Source: Vibrio mexicanus
Lineage (GTDB): Bacteria; Pseudomonadota; Gammaproteobacteria; Enterobacterales; Vibrionaceae
DNA: 64,000 nt
Direction of reading: 5' to 3'
NCBI RefSeq assembly: GCF_001012815.1
Contig: NZ_JYJP01000116.1
Span: 80,989 to 144,988, forward strand
This document shows positions 37,463-46,622 of this stretch, in pieces; the stretch's first letter is position 1, and every line of letters begins with the position of its first letter. Position numbers and translations under genes: made by a program. Under the pieces are notes generated by a model. It did no database searches, was not told the DNA's origin, and saw only the letters and a program-made list of their open reading frames with translations.

Positions 37463-37855
37463 ATGCTTTTACGTAAATGGCTTCTTCTTTTCGCGAGCGT
37501 GATGATAGTGGGTTGCTCCTCTCAACCTAGGCACGTTTCAGCAACCCTTCCTTTAGTTCAACATAAGTCAGAACCGGTTGGAAAATCTATCCCTGCGATG
37601 TATCGCTCTGGACTGGAAGATTCCAATTCTACTCGACTGCAACACACCAGATACCAAATCCTATTAGGCCCTCTTTATACGTCCGCTCTTGGTTTAGACT
37701 GCAGGGAGCTAGCGATCACGGAACCTAGCTCAGGATCACGCTCAGAGCCGATCAGTCGAGTCGCTTGTAGTGAAAAAAAACAGTACGACCAGCAAGTTCG
37801 TGCATGGTATCTAATGCCTAACATTATTCAAACTTCGACGTCGGTGAAATTGTAA
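37463..37855 (+). CDS. Small outer-membrane-type lipoprotein of the export unit
   Basis: 130 residues with lipobox MIVGCSSQ. The conserved-looking part is YQILLGPLYTSALGLDCRELAI ... SRVACSEKKQYDQQVRAWYLMPNI, with two cysteines that may form a disulfide. Small lipoproteins with GPLYTSALG..CR are found next to polysaccharide genes in vibrios (from memory of the family; no name assigned). It is translated just before the KpsD-like gene (5-bp gap). Confidence 0.65.
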   Translation: MLLRKWLLLFASVMIVGCSSQPRHVSATLPLVQHKSEPVGKSIPAMYRSGLEDSNSTRLQHTRYQILLGPLYTSALGLDCRELAITEPSSGSRSEPISRVACSEKKQYDQQVRAWYLMPNIIQTSTSVKL

Positions 37856-37860
37856 GCTCT

Positions 37861-39669
37861 ATGAGAAATTTTATTTACAGTCAAAAGGCCAGACGTAAGT
37901 GCCTAATAAAACAATCGTTGTTTTTTTCTGGGTTGTTTCTATCAAGTATCCCCACAACTCTATTAGCGAATCCACTTCTTGCGGAACAAGCGCTTAATGC
38001 TAATAACTACGCATTGCCTTCAAGTTCAATGTCTATCGATGGAGCAAGTGCCTCGTCGCAACTACCCGCAACATTGGCACCAAATCAGGCATTAGAACAA
38101 GGAACCTACGTTGCTCAAGGGCGCAGTAATTTATTACTCCCAGGTGAATCAGATGTCAGAAAGTTGCTGCCTTCGTCGGGTGAAGACTATCCACCACCTT
38201 ATGGTGCAAACTTGTTTGCGGGTGGCTATGAAACAGAGCGTACAGATGGCCTAAACGACAATTACCTGATTGCTGCTGGCGATAAAATCAACATCTGGCT
38301 TTGGGGAGCGGTGAACTATTCCAATGTTGTGACAGTTGATAACCAAGGCAACATATTCATTCCTGAAGTTGGCCCGATTAAAGTACAAGACTTGCGTGCT
38401 AGTGAAGTCAATGCGTACGTAACATCCAAAATTAAGCAGATTTACACGAACAATGTGAATGTTTACGTCAACCTGCTTACCTCTACACCTGTCAGTGTTT
38501 TTCTTTCTGGCCCTGTGATTCGCCCAGGGCAATATGCCGGTATGGCATCAGACAGCGTGCTGTACTTCTTGAAACGTGCTGGAGGTATTGATTCAGTTCG
38601 GGGCAGCTACCGAGAAATCCAAATATTGCGCCAGAATCAAGTGATAGAAACTATCGACTTGTACGATTTTGTTCGCACGGGTGCCATGCCCAAGCTGAGC
38701 TTTAAAGATGGTGATGTCATCTTAGTTAAGCCGCAGAAGGCTGCAGTAACCGTAGCTGGTGGCGCACGAAATCCGTTTCGATTTGAGCTAGAAACCGAAG
38801 TCGCCAGTGGGGTAAAGTTAACAGAATATGCTCGGCCACTAGCAAAAGTAAGTCACGTAGGGGTGATTGGTAACCGTGCTACAGGCCCTTTCTCGTTATA
38901 TATGCCATATGAAGAGTTCAAAAACTTCAACTTGCAAGATGGTGATAAAGTTGTTTTTAACGATGACCTTCACGCTCAAGTCATTGATGTGCAGTTGATG
39001 GGGAGCTACCTTGGCCCTTCTTATTTTGCCGTAAATAAAACCACCCGCCTGCATGAGTTGTTGAATCACGTCCCAGTAGAAGAGCAATTAGCTGACTTCG
39101 ATTCGATTTACATTTTGCGTGAGAGTGTCGCTCAAAAGCAGAAAGAGATGATAGAGGAATCGCTGAATCGATTAGAACGTAGTGTATTCACTGCGCCTGC
39201 TTCATCTGACGGAGAAGCAAGAATTCGTGCTCAAGAAGCACAAATGGTGATGCAGTTTACAGAGCGCGCACGTCGAATAGAACCTTTAGGTAAAGTGATC
39301 GTTGCCGAAGGTGGTAACATCGCCAATATTCGCTTAGAGCAAGGCGATAAAATCGTAATCCCTTATAAGACAGATCTCATCCATATTAGTGGTGAAGTGC
39401 TGATGCCACAAGCAGTAGTATTTAACTCTAACGCGAAAATCGATGATTACATTGCATGGGCAGGTGGTTTTACAGATAGAGCAGAAGATACACGCATTGC
39501 AGTTGTAAGAGCTAATGGGCTCGTTGAGTTTGATAGCGATAAACCGATCCGACAAGGTGACCAGATCCTAGTGCTTCCTAAAGTAGACACGAAGACGATG
39601 CAAGCAGTGAAAGATATTACCCAGATTATCTATCAAATTGCGGTAGCGGCGAACGTGGTGTTGGATTAA
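37861..39669 (+). CDS. KpsD/BexD-like polysaccharide export protein (SLBB, outer membrane/periplasm)
   Basis: 602 residues. After a signal segment (LFFSGLFLSSIPTTLLANPLLA) comes the polysaccharide export domain: YLIAAGDKINIWLWGAVN, VDNQGNIFIPEVGPIKVQ and VFLSGPVIRPGQYAG. SLBB repeats follow (VTVAGGARNPFRFEL; IHISGEVLMPQAVVFN). It guides polysaccharide across the periplasm and outer membrane together with the ABC transporter and the KpsE-like protein. The stop overlaps the kpsM-like start, indicating coupling. Confidence 0.88.
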   Translation: MRNFIYSQKARRKCLIKQSLFFSGLFLSSIPTTLLANPLLAEQALNANNYALPSSSMSIDGASASSQLPATLAPNQALEQGTYVAQGRSNLLLPGESDVRKLLPSSGEDYPPPYGANLFAGGYETERTDGLNDNYLIAAGDKINIWLWGAVNYSNVVTVDNQGNIFIPEVGPIKVQDLRASEVNAYVTSKIKQIYTNNVNVYVNLLTSTPVSVFLSGPVIRPGQYAGMASDSVLYFLKRAGGIDSVRGSYREIQILRQNQVIETIDLYDFVRTGAMPKLSFKDGDVILVKPQKAAVTVAGGARNPFRFELETEVASGVKLTEYARPLAKVSHVGVIGNRATGPFSLYMPYEEFKNFNLQDGDKVVFNDDLHAQVIDVQLMGSYLGPSYFAVNKTTRLHELLNHVPVEEQLADFDSIYILRESVAQKQKEMIEESLNRLERSVFTAPASSDGEARIRAQEAQMVMQFTERARRIEPLGKVIVAEGGNIANIRLEQGDKIVIPYKTDLIHISGEVLMPQAVVFNSNAKIDDYIAWAGGFTDRAEDTRIAVVRANGLVEFDSDKPIRQGDQILVLPKVDTKTMQAVKDITQIIYQIAVAANVVLD

Positions 39670-40454
39670 TGGCAAAGGTTAACAAACGTTCTACTCTGCA
39701 AGTATGGAGGGATGTTGTTTTTGCTATTTTCTTGCGAGAAATCCGAGGTACCTTCAACGATAAGTTTGGCTTAAGTTGGGCGTTAATATCCCCAATGATC
39801 ATGATTGTTGTACTGGTTGGCATTCGTGTTGGATTGGGAAGTTCGGAAACTCACGGCATGCCAACGGTATTCTTCGTAGTTTATGGAGTGATACTCGTTC
39901 AGTTCTTTTTGGGGGTTTTGGGTACGACGGCCAATGCTATTCAAAAAAATAAGCCACTTTATGCATTCAGGCAAGTTCAACCCATTAGTTCTGTTCTCGC
40001 GATATCTGGCTTTGAACTATTGGTTAAGTTTTTCTTAGTCGTACTACTGATCGTGATTGCCTATTTTTCGCAGTTAGAAATGAAAATGGCCGATCCGATT
40101 GAAGTTCTATTAAATGTCTTCAGGGTATGGCTACTCGCAACATCAATTGGCTTAATATTTTCAATATCTAAGTGTTATGTGCCAGAGATGAATAAAGTTC
40201 AAGCCTTAGTAACGAGACCAATATTTTTTATATCGGGTATTTTCTTTAGCCTGCAAGATATTCCTAGAGACTATTGGCCTTATTTAACATGGAATCCGCT
40301 TTTGCATGCAGTAGAACTGACGCGATATGCTGCCTATCCACCGTATGGCAATGAAGGTGTGAGCTATTTTTATCTCGATGTTTCCACGTTGGTTTTGACA
40401 TTTTTTGCATTAGCAATTTATCAGGTAAGCTGGAAGCAAGCGATAAGCCGATGA
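39669..40454 (+). CDS. KpsM/CtrC/BexB-like ABC-2 permease
   Basis: 261 residues with about six membrane helices. It opens FAIFLREIRGTFNDKFGLSWALISPMIMI, the signature of capsule and LPS exporters. Other marks are IQKNKPLYAFRQVQPI and FFISGIFFSLQDIPRDYWPYLTWNPLLHAVELTR, typical of KpsM. It pairs with the ATPase at 63.2 kb, unusually distant (about 23 kb). Intact. Confidence 0.9.
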   Translation: MAKVNKRSTLQVWRDVVFAIFLREIRGTFNDKFGLSWALISPMIMIVVLVGIRVGLGSSETHGMPTVFFVVYGVILVQFFLGVLGTTANAIQKNKPLYAFRQVQPISSVLAISGFELLVKFFLVVLLIVIAYFSQLEMKMADPIEVLLNVFRVWLLATSIGLIFSISKCYVPEMNKVQALVTRPIFFISGIFFSLQDIPRDYWPYLTWNPLLHAVELTRYAAYPPYGNEGVSYFYLDVSTLVLTFFALAIYQVSWKQAISR

Positions 40455-40507
40455 CACTCTTTTTATCGAAGAACTAGCTTGTAAATACATAGTGAACCCC
40501 CAAATTT

Positions 40508-40549
40508 CTAGCATCTAGCATCTAGCATCTAGCATCTAGCATCTAGCAT
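40508..40549. repeat. Heptamer array CTAGCAT x6 before the kpsE-like gene
   Basis: Six perfect copies ending 10 bp before the ATG. No convincing Shine-Dalgarno lies between array and start (ATTAAAGTAA only). Confidence 0.95.
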
Positions 40550-40559
40550 TAAAGTAAAT

Positions 40560-42139
40560 ATGACAGAGCAAAATACAGAATCTAAATTTCAAGAGTTTCG
40601 GAACTCTCTTAAGGCTGAGCAGTTTAATAGCATTGATTTTCTAAAAGCTAAAGCCGAGCAAATTGAAAGCAGTGACCCACTTCTTGCTAAGCGCATTTTG
40701 CAGCGTGTAAATAGTTTAGATAAGCAAGCGATGAATAAAAAAACGGAAGAGAGGTTCCAGAGTCTTCGTGAAGCTTTATCCGCTCAAGAATTCAACAGCA
40801 CTGATTTTTTAGAATCGAAAGCAAAGAGCTTGAAACCGTCGGACCCTCTTTTAGCCCAGCGGATATTGGTCAGAGTTAAGAATCTACAAGAGAACCAAAA
40901 GAAAAAGTCTGTTAGTGAAGGCCTAGAGCTTAAAATAGAGAGAAAACCTTCACAAGATGGGGGTGGATTAACTCTCAAGTCCAATCAAGCTTCTTCTAGC
41001 AATGAAGAGCTCCTTCAAGTTGAGAGTCGACCTTATATAAAAATGCAGAAATGGATTAGCGCTAATTTATTTTTGATTTTAGTCGTATTGCCTACTGTTA
41101 TTTTTGCCCTTTACCAAAACTTTTGGGCGTCAGATCGATACGATAGTCAAGCTCAAGTAATTGTCCAACAGCCAGATGGCATGGCGACGATGGATACATC
41201 AATGGCACTGCTTACAGGTTTGGGTGTAGGAAGTGCGGCGGTTTCAGATACGGAACTAGTAAAAGCTATATTTACTCTAACGATATGTTGACCTACCTAG
41301 ATTCAGAGATTGATCTTCGAGCGCATTATAGCCAAGAGAGTATTGACTACTTTTCTAAGGTTCATGATTCAGACACCCGAGAAGACTTTGCCAAATTCTA
41401 TGCAAAACATGTCGCGGTTTATATCGATAGCAAATCGAACGTCGTGCATATCAATGCTCAAGGGTTTTCACCTGATTACGCACAGAAGCTTGCCAGTACA
41501 ATTGTGGATCGTGCCGAATGGTACATAAACTCAATAGGGCATCAATTAGCACAGGCCCAACTCGACTTTATCAAGGGTGAGCATCAGTTAGTGGAAGATA
41601 AACTCGAGTTAGCACAAGCTCATTTATTGCACTTTCAACAAAAGTATAACTTGCTAGATCCAACCGCGGAAGGGATGGCAATGCAGCAAATTGCTTACAC
41701 ATTGGAAGGGCAAATATCAGTTAAAGAGGCAGAGCTTAAAGGGCTGAAAGGCGTAATGAGTACTCGGGCGCCTCAAGTGATTGCAGTTCAAAATGAGCTC
41801 GATGCATTGCGTCAGCAGTTAGCGAACGAAAGGAACAAGCTTTCTCAAGATAACGCACAAAATATTCCAGTAAGTGAAATATTGGCACGTTACGCAAATT
41901 TAAAAATAAAAATGGAACTCGCATTACAGGCTTACACTTCATCGCAAATTTCGTTAGAAAAGTCCCGTATAGAAGCTTATAGGCAATTGAAATATTTAGT
42001 TACAGTGGAAGAGGCTACTTTACCAGAAGACAACAAATACCCGAATGCATTTTACAATGTCACCCTTTTTGCCATTGTGGCTGCGATGCTGTTTGCAATT
42101 GGTAGAATCATATTCTTGGTGATCAAAGAATTGAAATAG
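40560..42139 (+). CDS. KpsE/CtrB/BexC-like inner-membrane export protein (frameshifted)
   Basis: About 526 residues after repair. The cytoplasmic N-terminus holds two ~50-residue repeats (FQEFRNSLKAEQFNSIDFL...SDPLLAKRIL and FQSLREALSAQEFNSTDFL...SDPLLAQRIL). Then comes a membrane helix (WISANLFLILVVLPTVIFALY), a periplasmic coiled coil (QLDFIKGEHQLVEDKLELAQ region), and a second helix near the end (LFAIVAAMLFAIGRIIFLVI). The frame breaks at 41267: one T restores VKAYIYSNDMLTYLDSEIDLR, a well-conserved KpsE segment. It bridges the permease and the KpsD-like protein. The N-terminal repeats are not usual for KpsE (inference). Confidence 0.85.
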
Positions 42140-42161
42140 TTACTCCAACAAATATTAGTCG

Positions 42162-42200
42162 AAAGATAAAAGATAAAAGATAAAAGATAAAAGATAAAAG
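42162..42200. repeat. Heptamer array AAAAGAT (about 5.5 copies) before rmlA copy 2
   Basis: Perfect 7-bp repeats ending 9 bp before the ATG; the purine-rich unit might itself act as a weak ribosome site (AAAAGAGACACGG). Confidence 0.95.
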
Positions 42201-42209
42201 AGACACGGA

Positions 42210-43120
42210 ATGAAAAATACTTCAGTTGGACTAAATCCCCAAAATCGAAAAGGTATAATATTGGCAGGTGGTTCAGGCACTCGACTTTACCCGCTTACCA
42301 AAGTTGTTAGTAAGCAGTTAATGTCGGTTTATGATAAGCCGATGATTTATTACCCAATCTCTAATTTAATGATGGCGGGTATTACGGAAATTTTGGTCAT
42401 TGCAACCCCAGAAGAGATACACCGCTTTCAGCGCTTATTGGGAGACGGTTCAGATTGGGGAGTGCGATTCGAATATGTGGTGCAACCTTCACCTGATGGT
42501 TTAGCGCAAGCCTTTATTTTGGCCGAAGAGTTTTTGGCTGGTTCACCAGCAGCACTGATTCTTGGTGATAATCTTTTTTACGGGCATGACTTGGCGATTT
42601 CTTTACGCAATGCAAATGCACAAAAGCAAGGAGCACCGTGTTTGGTTACCATGTTTCAAACCCTAGATCTTATGGCGTCGTGGAATTTGATGAAGAAGGT
42701 ACAGCAATATCAATCGAAGAGAAACCTCAGCAACCAAAATCAAACTATGCAGTGCCAGGGTTGTATTTCTTTGATAATAACGTGGTTCAGTACGCTAAAA
42801 ATGTAAAGCCTTCAGCACGTGGCGAGTTAGAAATTACAGATGTGATAGATCAATACTTAAAGGCGTCTACGTTAAAAGTGGAAGTGATGGGACGAGGAAC
42901 AGCTTGGTTAGATACAGGTACCTTAGATGATCTTCTCGATGCCGCCGTTTTTATTCGCGCAATTGAAAAGCGCCAAGGCTTAAAAGTAAGCTGCCCAGAG
43001 GAGATAGCTTATCGAATGGGCTATATTGATTCAGCACAATTAAGAGATATTGCGGTACCTTTGGTGAAATCTGGATATGGAAAATATCTACTGGATCTAT
43101 TGGACCACAAAGTATTTTGA
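42210..43120 (+). CDS. rmlA: Glucose-1-phosphate thymidylyltransferase, copy 2 (frameshifted)
   Basis: 303 residues after repair, same family motifs as copy 1 (GIILAGGSGTRLYPLT, LGDNLFYGHDL, GRGTAWLDTGT) and the same length. The frame breaks near 42635, where one A is missing; the correction restores GATVFGYHVSNPRSYG, which matches copy 1. One substitution from the usual SKQLMPVYDKP is seen (LMSVYDKP). It heads the functional rml set in this unit. Confidence 0.92.
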
Positions 43121-43142
43121 ACCTTGAACCTTGAACCTTGAA
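43117..43142. repeat. Heptamer array TTGAACC (3.7 copies) between rmlA and rmlC
   Basis: It overlaps the last codon and stop of rmlA (...TTTTGA) and ends 8 bp before the rmlC ATG. It is the same unit family as CTTGAAC at 63.1 and 63.9 kb. Confidence 0.9.
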
Positions 43143-43150
43143 GCAGTTTT

Positions 43151-43690
43151 ATGAAATTTATCGAAACAAGCATTCCAGACGTAAAAATCATCGAACCCCA
43201 AGTATTTGGTGATGAACGCGGCTTTTTTATGGAAACCTTCCGAACTAGCCTATTTAAAGAAAATTGTGCAGACGTCGAGTTCGTGCAAGAAAACCACAGC
43301 AAATCGAGCAAAGGTATATTACGCGGTCTTCATTTCCAAACCGAGAACACGCAAGGCAAGCTTGTGCGAGTCACGAAAGGCGAAGTATTTGATGTAGCGG
43401 TGGATATGCGAGAAAGTTCCCCAACGTTTGGTCAATGGGTCGGTGTGTACTTATCTGCTGAAAACAAACGTCAGCTTTGGGTGCCTGCAGGTTTTGCACA
43501 TGGGTTTTACGTGACGTCTAACGAAGCGGAATTCGTGTACAAATGTACAGATTACTATAACCCATCTGCAGATGTATCAGTTAAGTGGAACGATGCTGAC
43601 ATTGCTATAGACTGGCCGCTATCTGAGCCCCCGAAACTGTCAGAGAAAGATGAAGCGGGTGTCAGCTTTAAGGAAGCTCCAAAGTTCTGA
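43151..43690 (+). CDS. rmlC: dTDP-4-dehydrorhamnose 3,5-epimerase
   Basis: 179 residues, cupin fold, third step of dTDP-L-rhamnose synthesis. IIEPQVFGDERGFFMETF at the start, the catalytic histidine in KGILRGLHFQ, AVDMRESSPTFGQWVG, and WVPAGFAHGFYVTS with the family tyrosine in YKCTDYYNP. Intact. Its stop (TGA) shares bases with the ATG of the next glycosyltransferase. Confidence 0.96.
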   Translation: MKFIETSIPDVKIIEPQVFGDERGFFMETFRTSLFKENCADVEFVQENHSKSSKGILRGLHFQTENTQGKLVRVTKGEVFDVAVDMRESSPTFGQWVGVYLSAENKRQLWVPAGFAHGFYVTSNEAEFVYKCTDYYNPSADVSVKWNDADIAIDWPLSEPPKLSEKDEAGVSFKEAPKF

Positions 43691-44534
43691 TGTCCCCCAC
43701 TTTTATGTTTCGGTCGTGTCTCACGGACATGAACAGTTAATTTCAAAGCTAAACTCACTCGCTAAGTTACAAAAGCACAGACAAGTGACAGTATTGTGCC
43801 GAGATAACTTACAGAGTGAAGCTTTGCGATCTTATTGCTCTCAATATAGCGTTAGCTATCAAGCAAGCGGCAGCCCGCAAGGCTTTTCAGCCAACAATAA
43901 TGCTAATTACCTTTGGGCGCAAAGTTTAGGCATGAGTTCCTCAGATTACTTTGTATTATTGAATCCTGACGTTGATATCGATATCGAAGCCATTGAACAG
44001 TTGATTACACAATGTGTGAAGCAAGATCTTTCTTTGGTGACAATAAACCTGTTCATCAATAAGAAGAGGACAGTTTTTGATGATAATTTGCGTCGTTACC
44101 CAACGCTTTTAACATTTTTCAAAAATTACTGCTTGAAAGATAGAAGCACTGTGTTGGACAAATCTAATCCAAGTAGTTTCGACGAGATAAATTATTGGGC
44201 AAGTGGTGCTTTTTTGATATTCAATGCAGATTTGTATGAGCAGCTCAATGGGCTAGACGAGAGTTATTTCTTGTATTGTGAAGATATCGATATATGTAAA
44301 CGAGCGTTAAAACTTGGGCATAAACCGGTCTATTTGCATGAGGTTACGGCAATACATTATAGACGCTGCAAAAGTAGGAAGTTTCTTTCTAAAGAGTTTT
44401 TCTATCATGTTCATAGTGTCCTACTACTTACTATTGCAAAATGGGGAATGAGAAGTACCAAAAGCCGAATTCATACCTCTAGCAAATCAATCCGCGCGCT
44501 GACATTTGGTGACAAATCTGATGAAAGAGCATGA
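43690..44534 (+). CDS. GT2 glycosyltransferase (rhamnosyltransferase-like), start region miscalled by one base
   Basis: About 281 residues if one C is added to the C5 run at 43694-43698. The gene then starts MSPHFYVSVVSHGHEQL, in a TGATG overlap with rmlC. As given, only a longer frame starting inside rmlC is open. Core motifs: SFRDNLQ-type acceptor region VLCRDNLQSE, GFSANNNANYLWAQ, LLNPDVDIDIEAIE (divalent-metal site), YWASGAFLIFNADLYEQLNGLDESYFLYCEDIDIC, HYRRCKS. It resembles rhamnosyltransferases of the WbbL/RfbF kind. Confidence 0.8.
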
Positions 44535-45441
44535 GCCGTCTGTAGACCTTTATGCGGTGGTTGTATGGTTCAATCCGAATAGTAAAACTATCGAGTTTTG
44601 GAATCAGCTTGCGATGCTATTACCGCTAGTGGTGGTGGATAATACCCCGAGTGTTAACAAGATTTACTCTAGCCGACAGATCGCCAATGCTAGGCTTTAT
44701 ATCGATAATGGAGACAACCTAGGGATTGCGAAGGCTCTGAACCAAGGGCTCGAGTTTGGTTTGAAAGGCAAAAGCGATCAAGAGTTAAAACGAACTTGGT
44801 GTATCCAGTTTGATCAAGATAGTCGTATTGAACACTCGGTACTCATGAAAATGAAAGAAGCCGCTGAAGCAGCATCGGAGAAAACAGCGGCTATTGCCCC
44901 TTCGTACTATGAAACCAATGTGGGGCGAGTTGCGCCAGCGATAAGGGTAAAACCATTTCATATAGTAAAAATAACGCCTATCGGTGAGCGGCCTATATTA
45001 GCAAGCTATGTGATTAGCTCTGGCTGTGTTATTAACCTCTATGCAGCCAACGTAATTGGGTTACATGATGAGTCGCTGTTTATCGATTTTGTCGATATAG
45101 AGTGGGGGCTGAGAGCTTCAAGCCTTGGCTTTAAAATATGGCTATTGCCAACCGTAAAGATGACCCACTGCCTAGGGGACAACCCCGTTAAGCTGGGTAA
45201 TGTAAAGCTGCCCAATCACTCTCCAATACGCCATTATTACTATTTTAGAAACGTCTTATTAATGGTTCGAAAGCCTTTTGTGCCAATTTCATGGAAGGTA
45301 GTCGAACTGGCTAAATTACCTGTTAGGTTCATTATTTACGCTTTGTTCACCAAGTGTAAGACACAACAGATAAAGTCGATGTTTAATGGCTTCATTGACG
45401 GGGTAAAAGGTAAAAGCGGAAAATTCATTAGTACAAATTAA
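44521..45441 (+). CDS. GT2 glycosyltransferase (RfbN-like rhamnosyltransferase)
   Basis: 306 residues from the ATG at 44521, inside the end of the previous gene. VDLYAVVVWFNP, VVVDNTPS, IDNGDNLGIAKALNQG, WCIQFDQDSRIE, SGCVINLYAANVIGLHDESLFIDFVDIEWGLRA and HSPIRHYYYFRNVLLMVRK are the motifs of the RfbN/rhamnosyltransferase subgroup. Placement inside the rml set supports rhamnose as donor sugar (inference). Confidence 0.82.
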   Translation: MKEHEPSVDLYAVVVWFNPNSKTIEFWNQLAMLLPLVVVDNTPSVNKIYSSRQIANARLYIDNGDNLGIAKALNQGLEFGLKGKSDQELKRTWCIQFDQDSRIEHSVLMKMKEAAEAASEKTAAIAPSYYETNVGRVAPAIRVKPFHIVKITPIGERPILASYVISSGCVINLYAANVIGLHDESLFIDFVDIEWGLRASSLGFKIWLLPTVKMTHCLGDNPVKLGNVKLPNHSPIRHYYYFRNVLLMVRKPFVPISWKVVELAKLPVRFIIYALFTKCKTQQIKSMFNGFIDGVKGKSGKFISTN

Positions 45442-45494
45442 TATTTAGTAGCGTTCGTTTTAATCAGGAAAATTCCAAGTAGGTTAAGGGATAA

Positions 45495-46412
45495 ATGAAG
45501 ATAATAATTACAGGAAAAGGCGGGCAGTTGGCTTGGGAGTTGGAACAAACGACTCCTGAAGGAATTCAAGTAATCGACTTTAATGCTCTAGAATTAGACA
45601 TCACAGATAAAAATGCGGTACATGCTGTGTTGAAACAGCATGAGCCTGATGTTGTTATCAACGCAGCTGCCTATACGGCAGTAGACAAAGCTGAAACTGA
45701 TGAGCTTGCTTACAAGGTAAATCGAGATGGAAGCGAGTACTTAGCGATTGCAAGCAAAGAGTTAAATGCGAAACTAATCCATGTTTCTACCGACTTTGTG
45801 TTTGATGGCACTAAAACCACGCCTTACCTAGTTAACGACATTCCAAGCCCTATCAATGCCTATGGGGATTCCAAGCTCCATGGTGACCTTAAGATTTCTG
45901 AAATTTTAGGCAACCAAGCAACGATTATTCGAACTGCGTGGGTATATTCTGTCAATGGCAATAACTTCGTGAAAACCATGCTGCGCTTGATGGCCGAAAA
46001 AGACCAGCTTAGCATTGTGTATGATCAAGTTGGTACACCAACATGGGCGAAAGGCCTAGCCAAGATGATTTGGAGCTTGGTAGAGAAACAAGATAAAAGA
46101 GGAAAGTCAAAAGAAGAGCAAGTCCAGTCACTTGGTGAAGCAGAGGTGCTTCACTGGACTGATGCAGGTGTCGCTTCTTGGTACGACTTTGCAGTCGCAA
46201 TTCAAGAGTTAGCCTTAGATAAAGGTATGCTAGATAAGTCCATCCCAATTAGGCCAATCCCAGCAAGCAACTACCCAACCCCTGCCAAACGCCCAAGTTT
46301 CAGTGTGATTGATAAAGCCACGACAGAAGAGTTTTGTGGTATCGAAACAATCCACTGGCGCAAGCAATTATCAAACATGCTGGATGAATTGAAGATAAAA
46401 GATAAAAGATAA
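45495..46412 (+). CDS. rmlD: dTDP-4-dehydrorhamnose reductase
   Basis: 305 residues, last step of dTDP-L-rhamnose synthesis. ITGKGGQLAWEL (NADPH site), NAAAYTAVDKAE, STDFVFDGTKTTPY, and the catalytic region NAYGDSKLHGD. The end RPIPASNYPTPAKRPSFSVIDK is canonical. Two oddities are linked to the heptamer family. An inserted Lys/Glu-rich loop (QDKRGKSKEEQ) comes from a degenerate period-7 stretch at 46090-46117. The final KIKDKR is encoded by an AAGATAA array that also supplies the stop codon. Confidence 0.95.
   Translation: MKIIITGKGGQLAWELEQTTPEGIQVIDFNALELDITDKNAVHAVLKQHEPDVVINAAAYTAVDKAETDELAYKVNRDGSEYLAIASKELNAKLIHVSTDFVFDGTKTTPYLVNDIPSPINAYGDSKLHGDLKISEILGNQATIIRTAWVYSVNGNNFVKTMLRLMAEKDQLSIVYDQVGTPTWAKGLAKMIWSLVEKQDKRGKSKEEQVQSLGEAEVLHWTDAGVASWYDFAVAIQELALDKGMLDKSIPIRPIPASNYPTPAKRPSFSVIDKATTEEFCGIETIHWRKQLSNMLDELKIKDKR
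46090..46117. repeat. Degenerate heptamer stretch inside rmlD (AAGNNNA x4)
   Basis: AAGATAA, AAGAGGA, AAGTCAA, AAGAAGA follow each other in exact 7-bp phase and encode a loop not usual for RmlD. It may be a fossil of an AAGATAA array; chance in an A-rich region is possible. Confidence 0.5.
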
Positions 46413-46419
46413 AAGATAC
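46392..46419. repeat. Heptamer array AAGATAA (about 4 copies) overlapping the rmlD stop
   Basis: Three perfect copies and one variant (AAGATAC), then two decayed ones. The rmlD stop TAA at 46410-46412 is part of the third unit, so copy number changes would alter the RmlD C-terminus. Confidence 0.9.
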
Positions 46420-46509
46420 GAGATATGAGGTGAAGGCCTATTTTCTTTCGTAAAGCGGTAAGAATAATTCAGTTACTTGACAGTTATCTATCGTAAATAC
46501 ACTAAAAAA

Positions 46510-46593
46510 GCATCTAGCATCTAGCATCTAGCATCTAGCATCTAGCATCTAGCATCTAGCATCTAGCATCTAGCATCTAGCATCTAGCATCTA
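46510..46593. repeat. Heptamer array CTAGCAT (11 full copies plus partials) before rmlB copy 2
   Basis: Longest CTAGCAT array in the window, 77 bp of perfect copies, ending 29 bp before the rmlB ATG. The region in between is A-rich without a strong ribosome site. Confidence 0.95.
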
Positions 46594-46622
46594 AATTAAA
46601 CTTAAAAAAATAAAAGAAAACT

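Noticed and set aside
43650..43689. Glycosyltransferase start inside rmlC (MKRVSAL...)
   Set aside because: The ATG at 43690 in a TGATG overlap with one corrected C gives a normal GT2 N-terminus; the longer frame is an artefact of the break.
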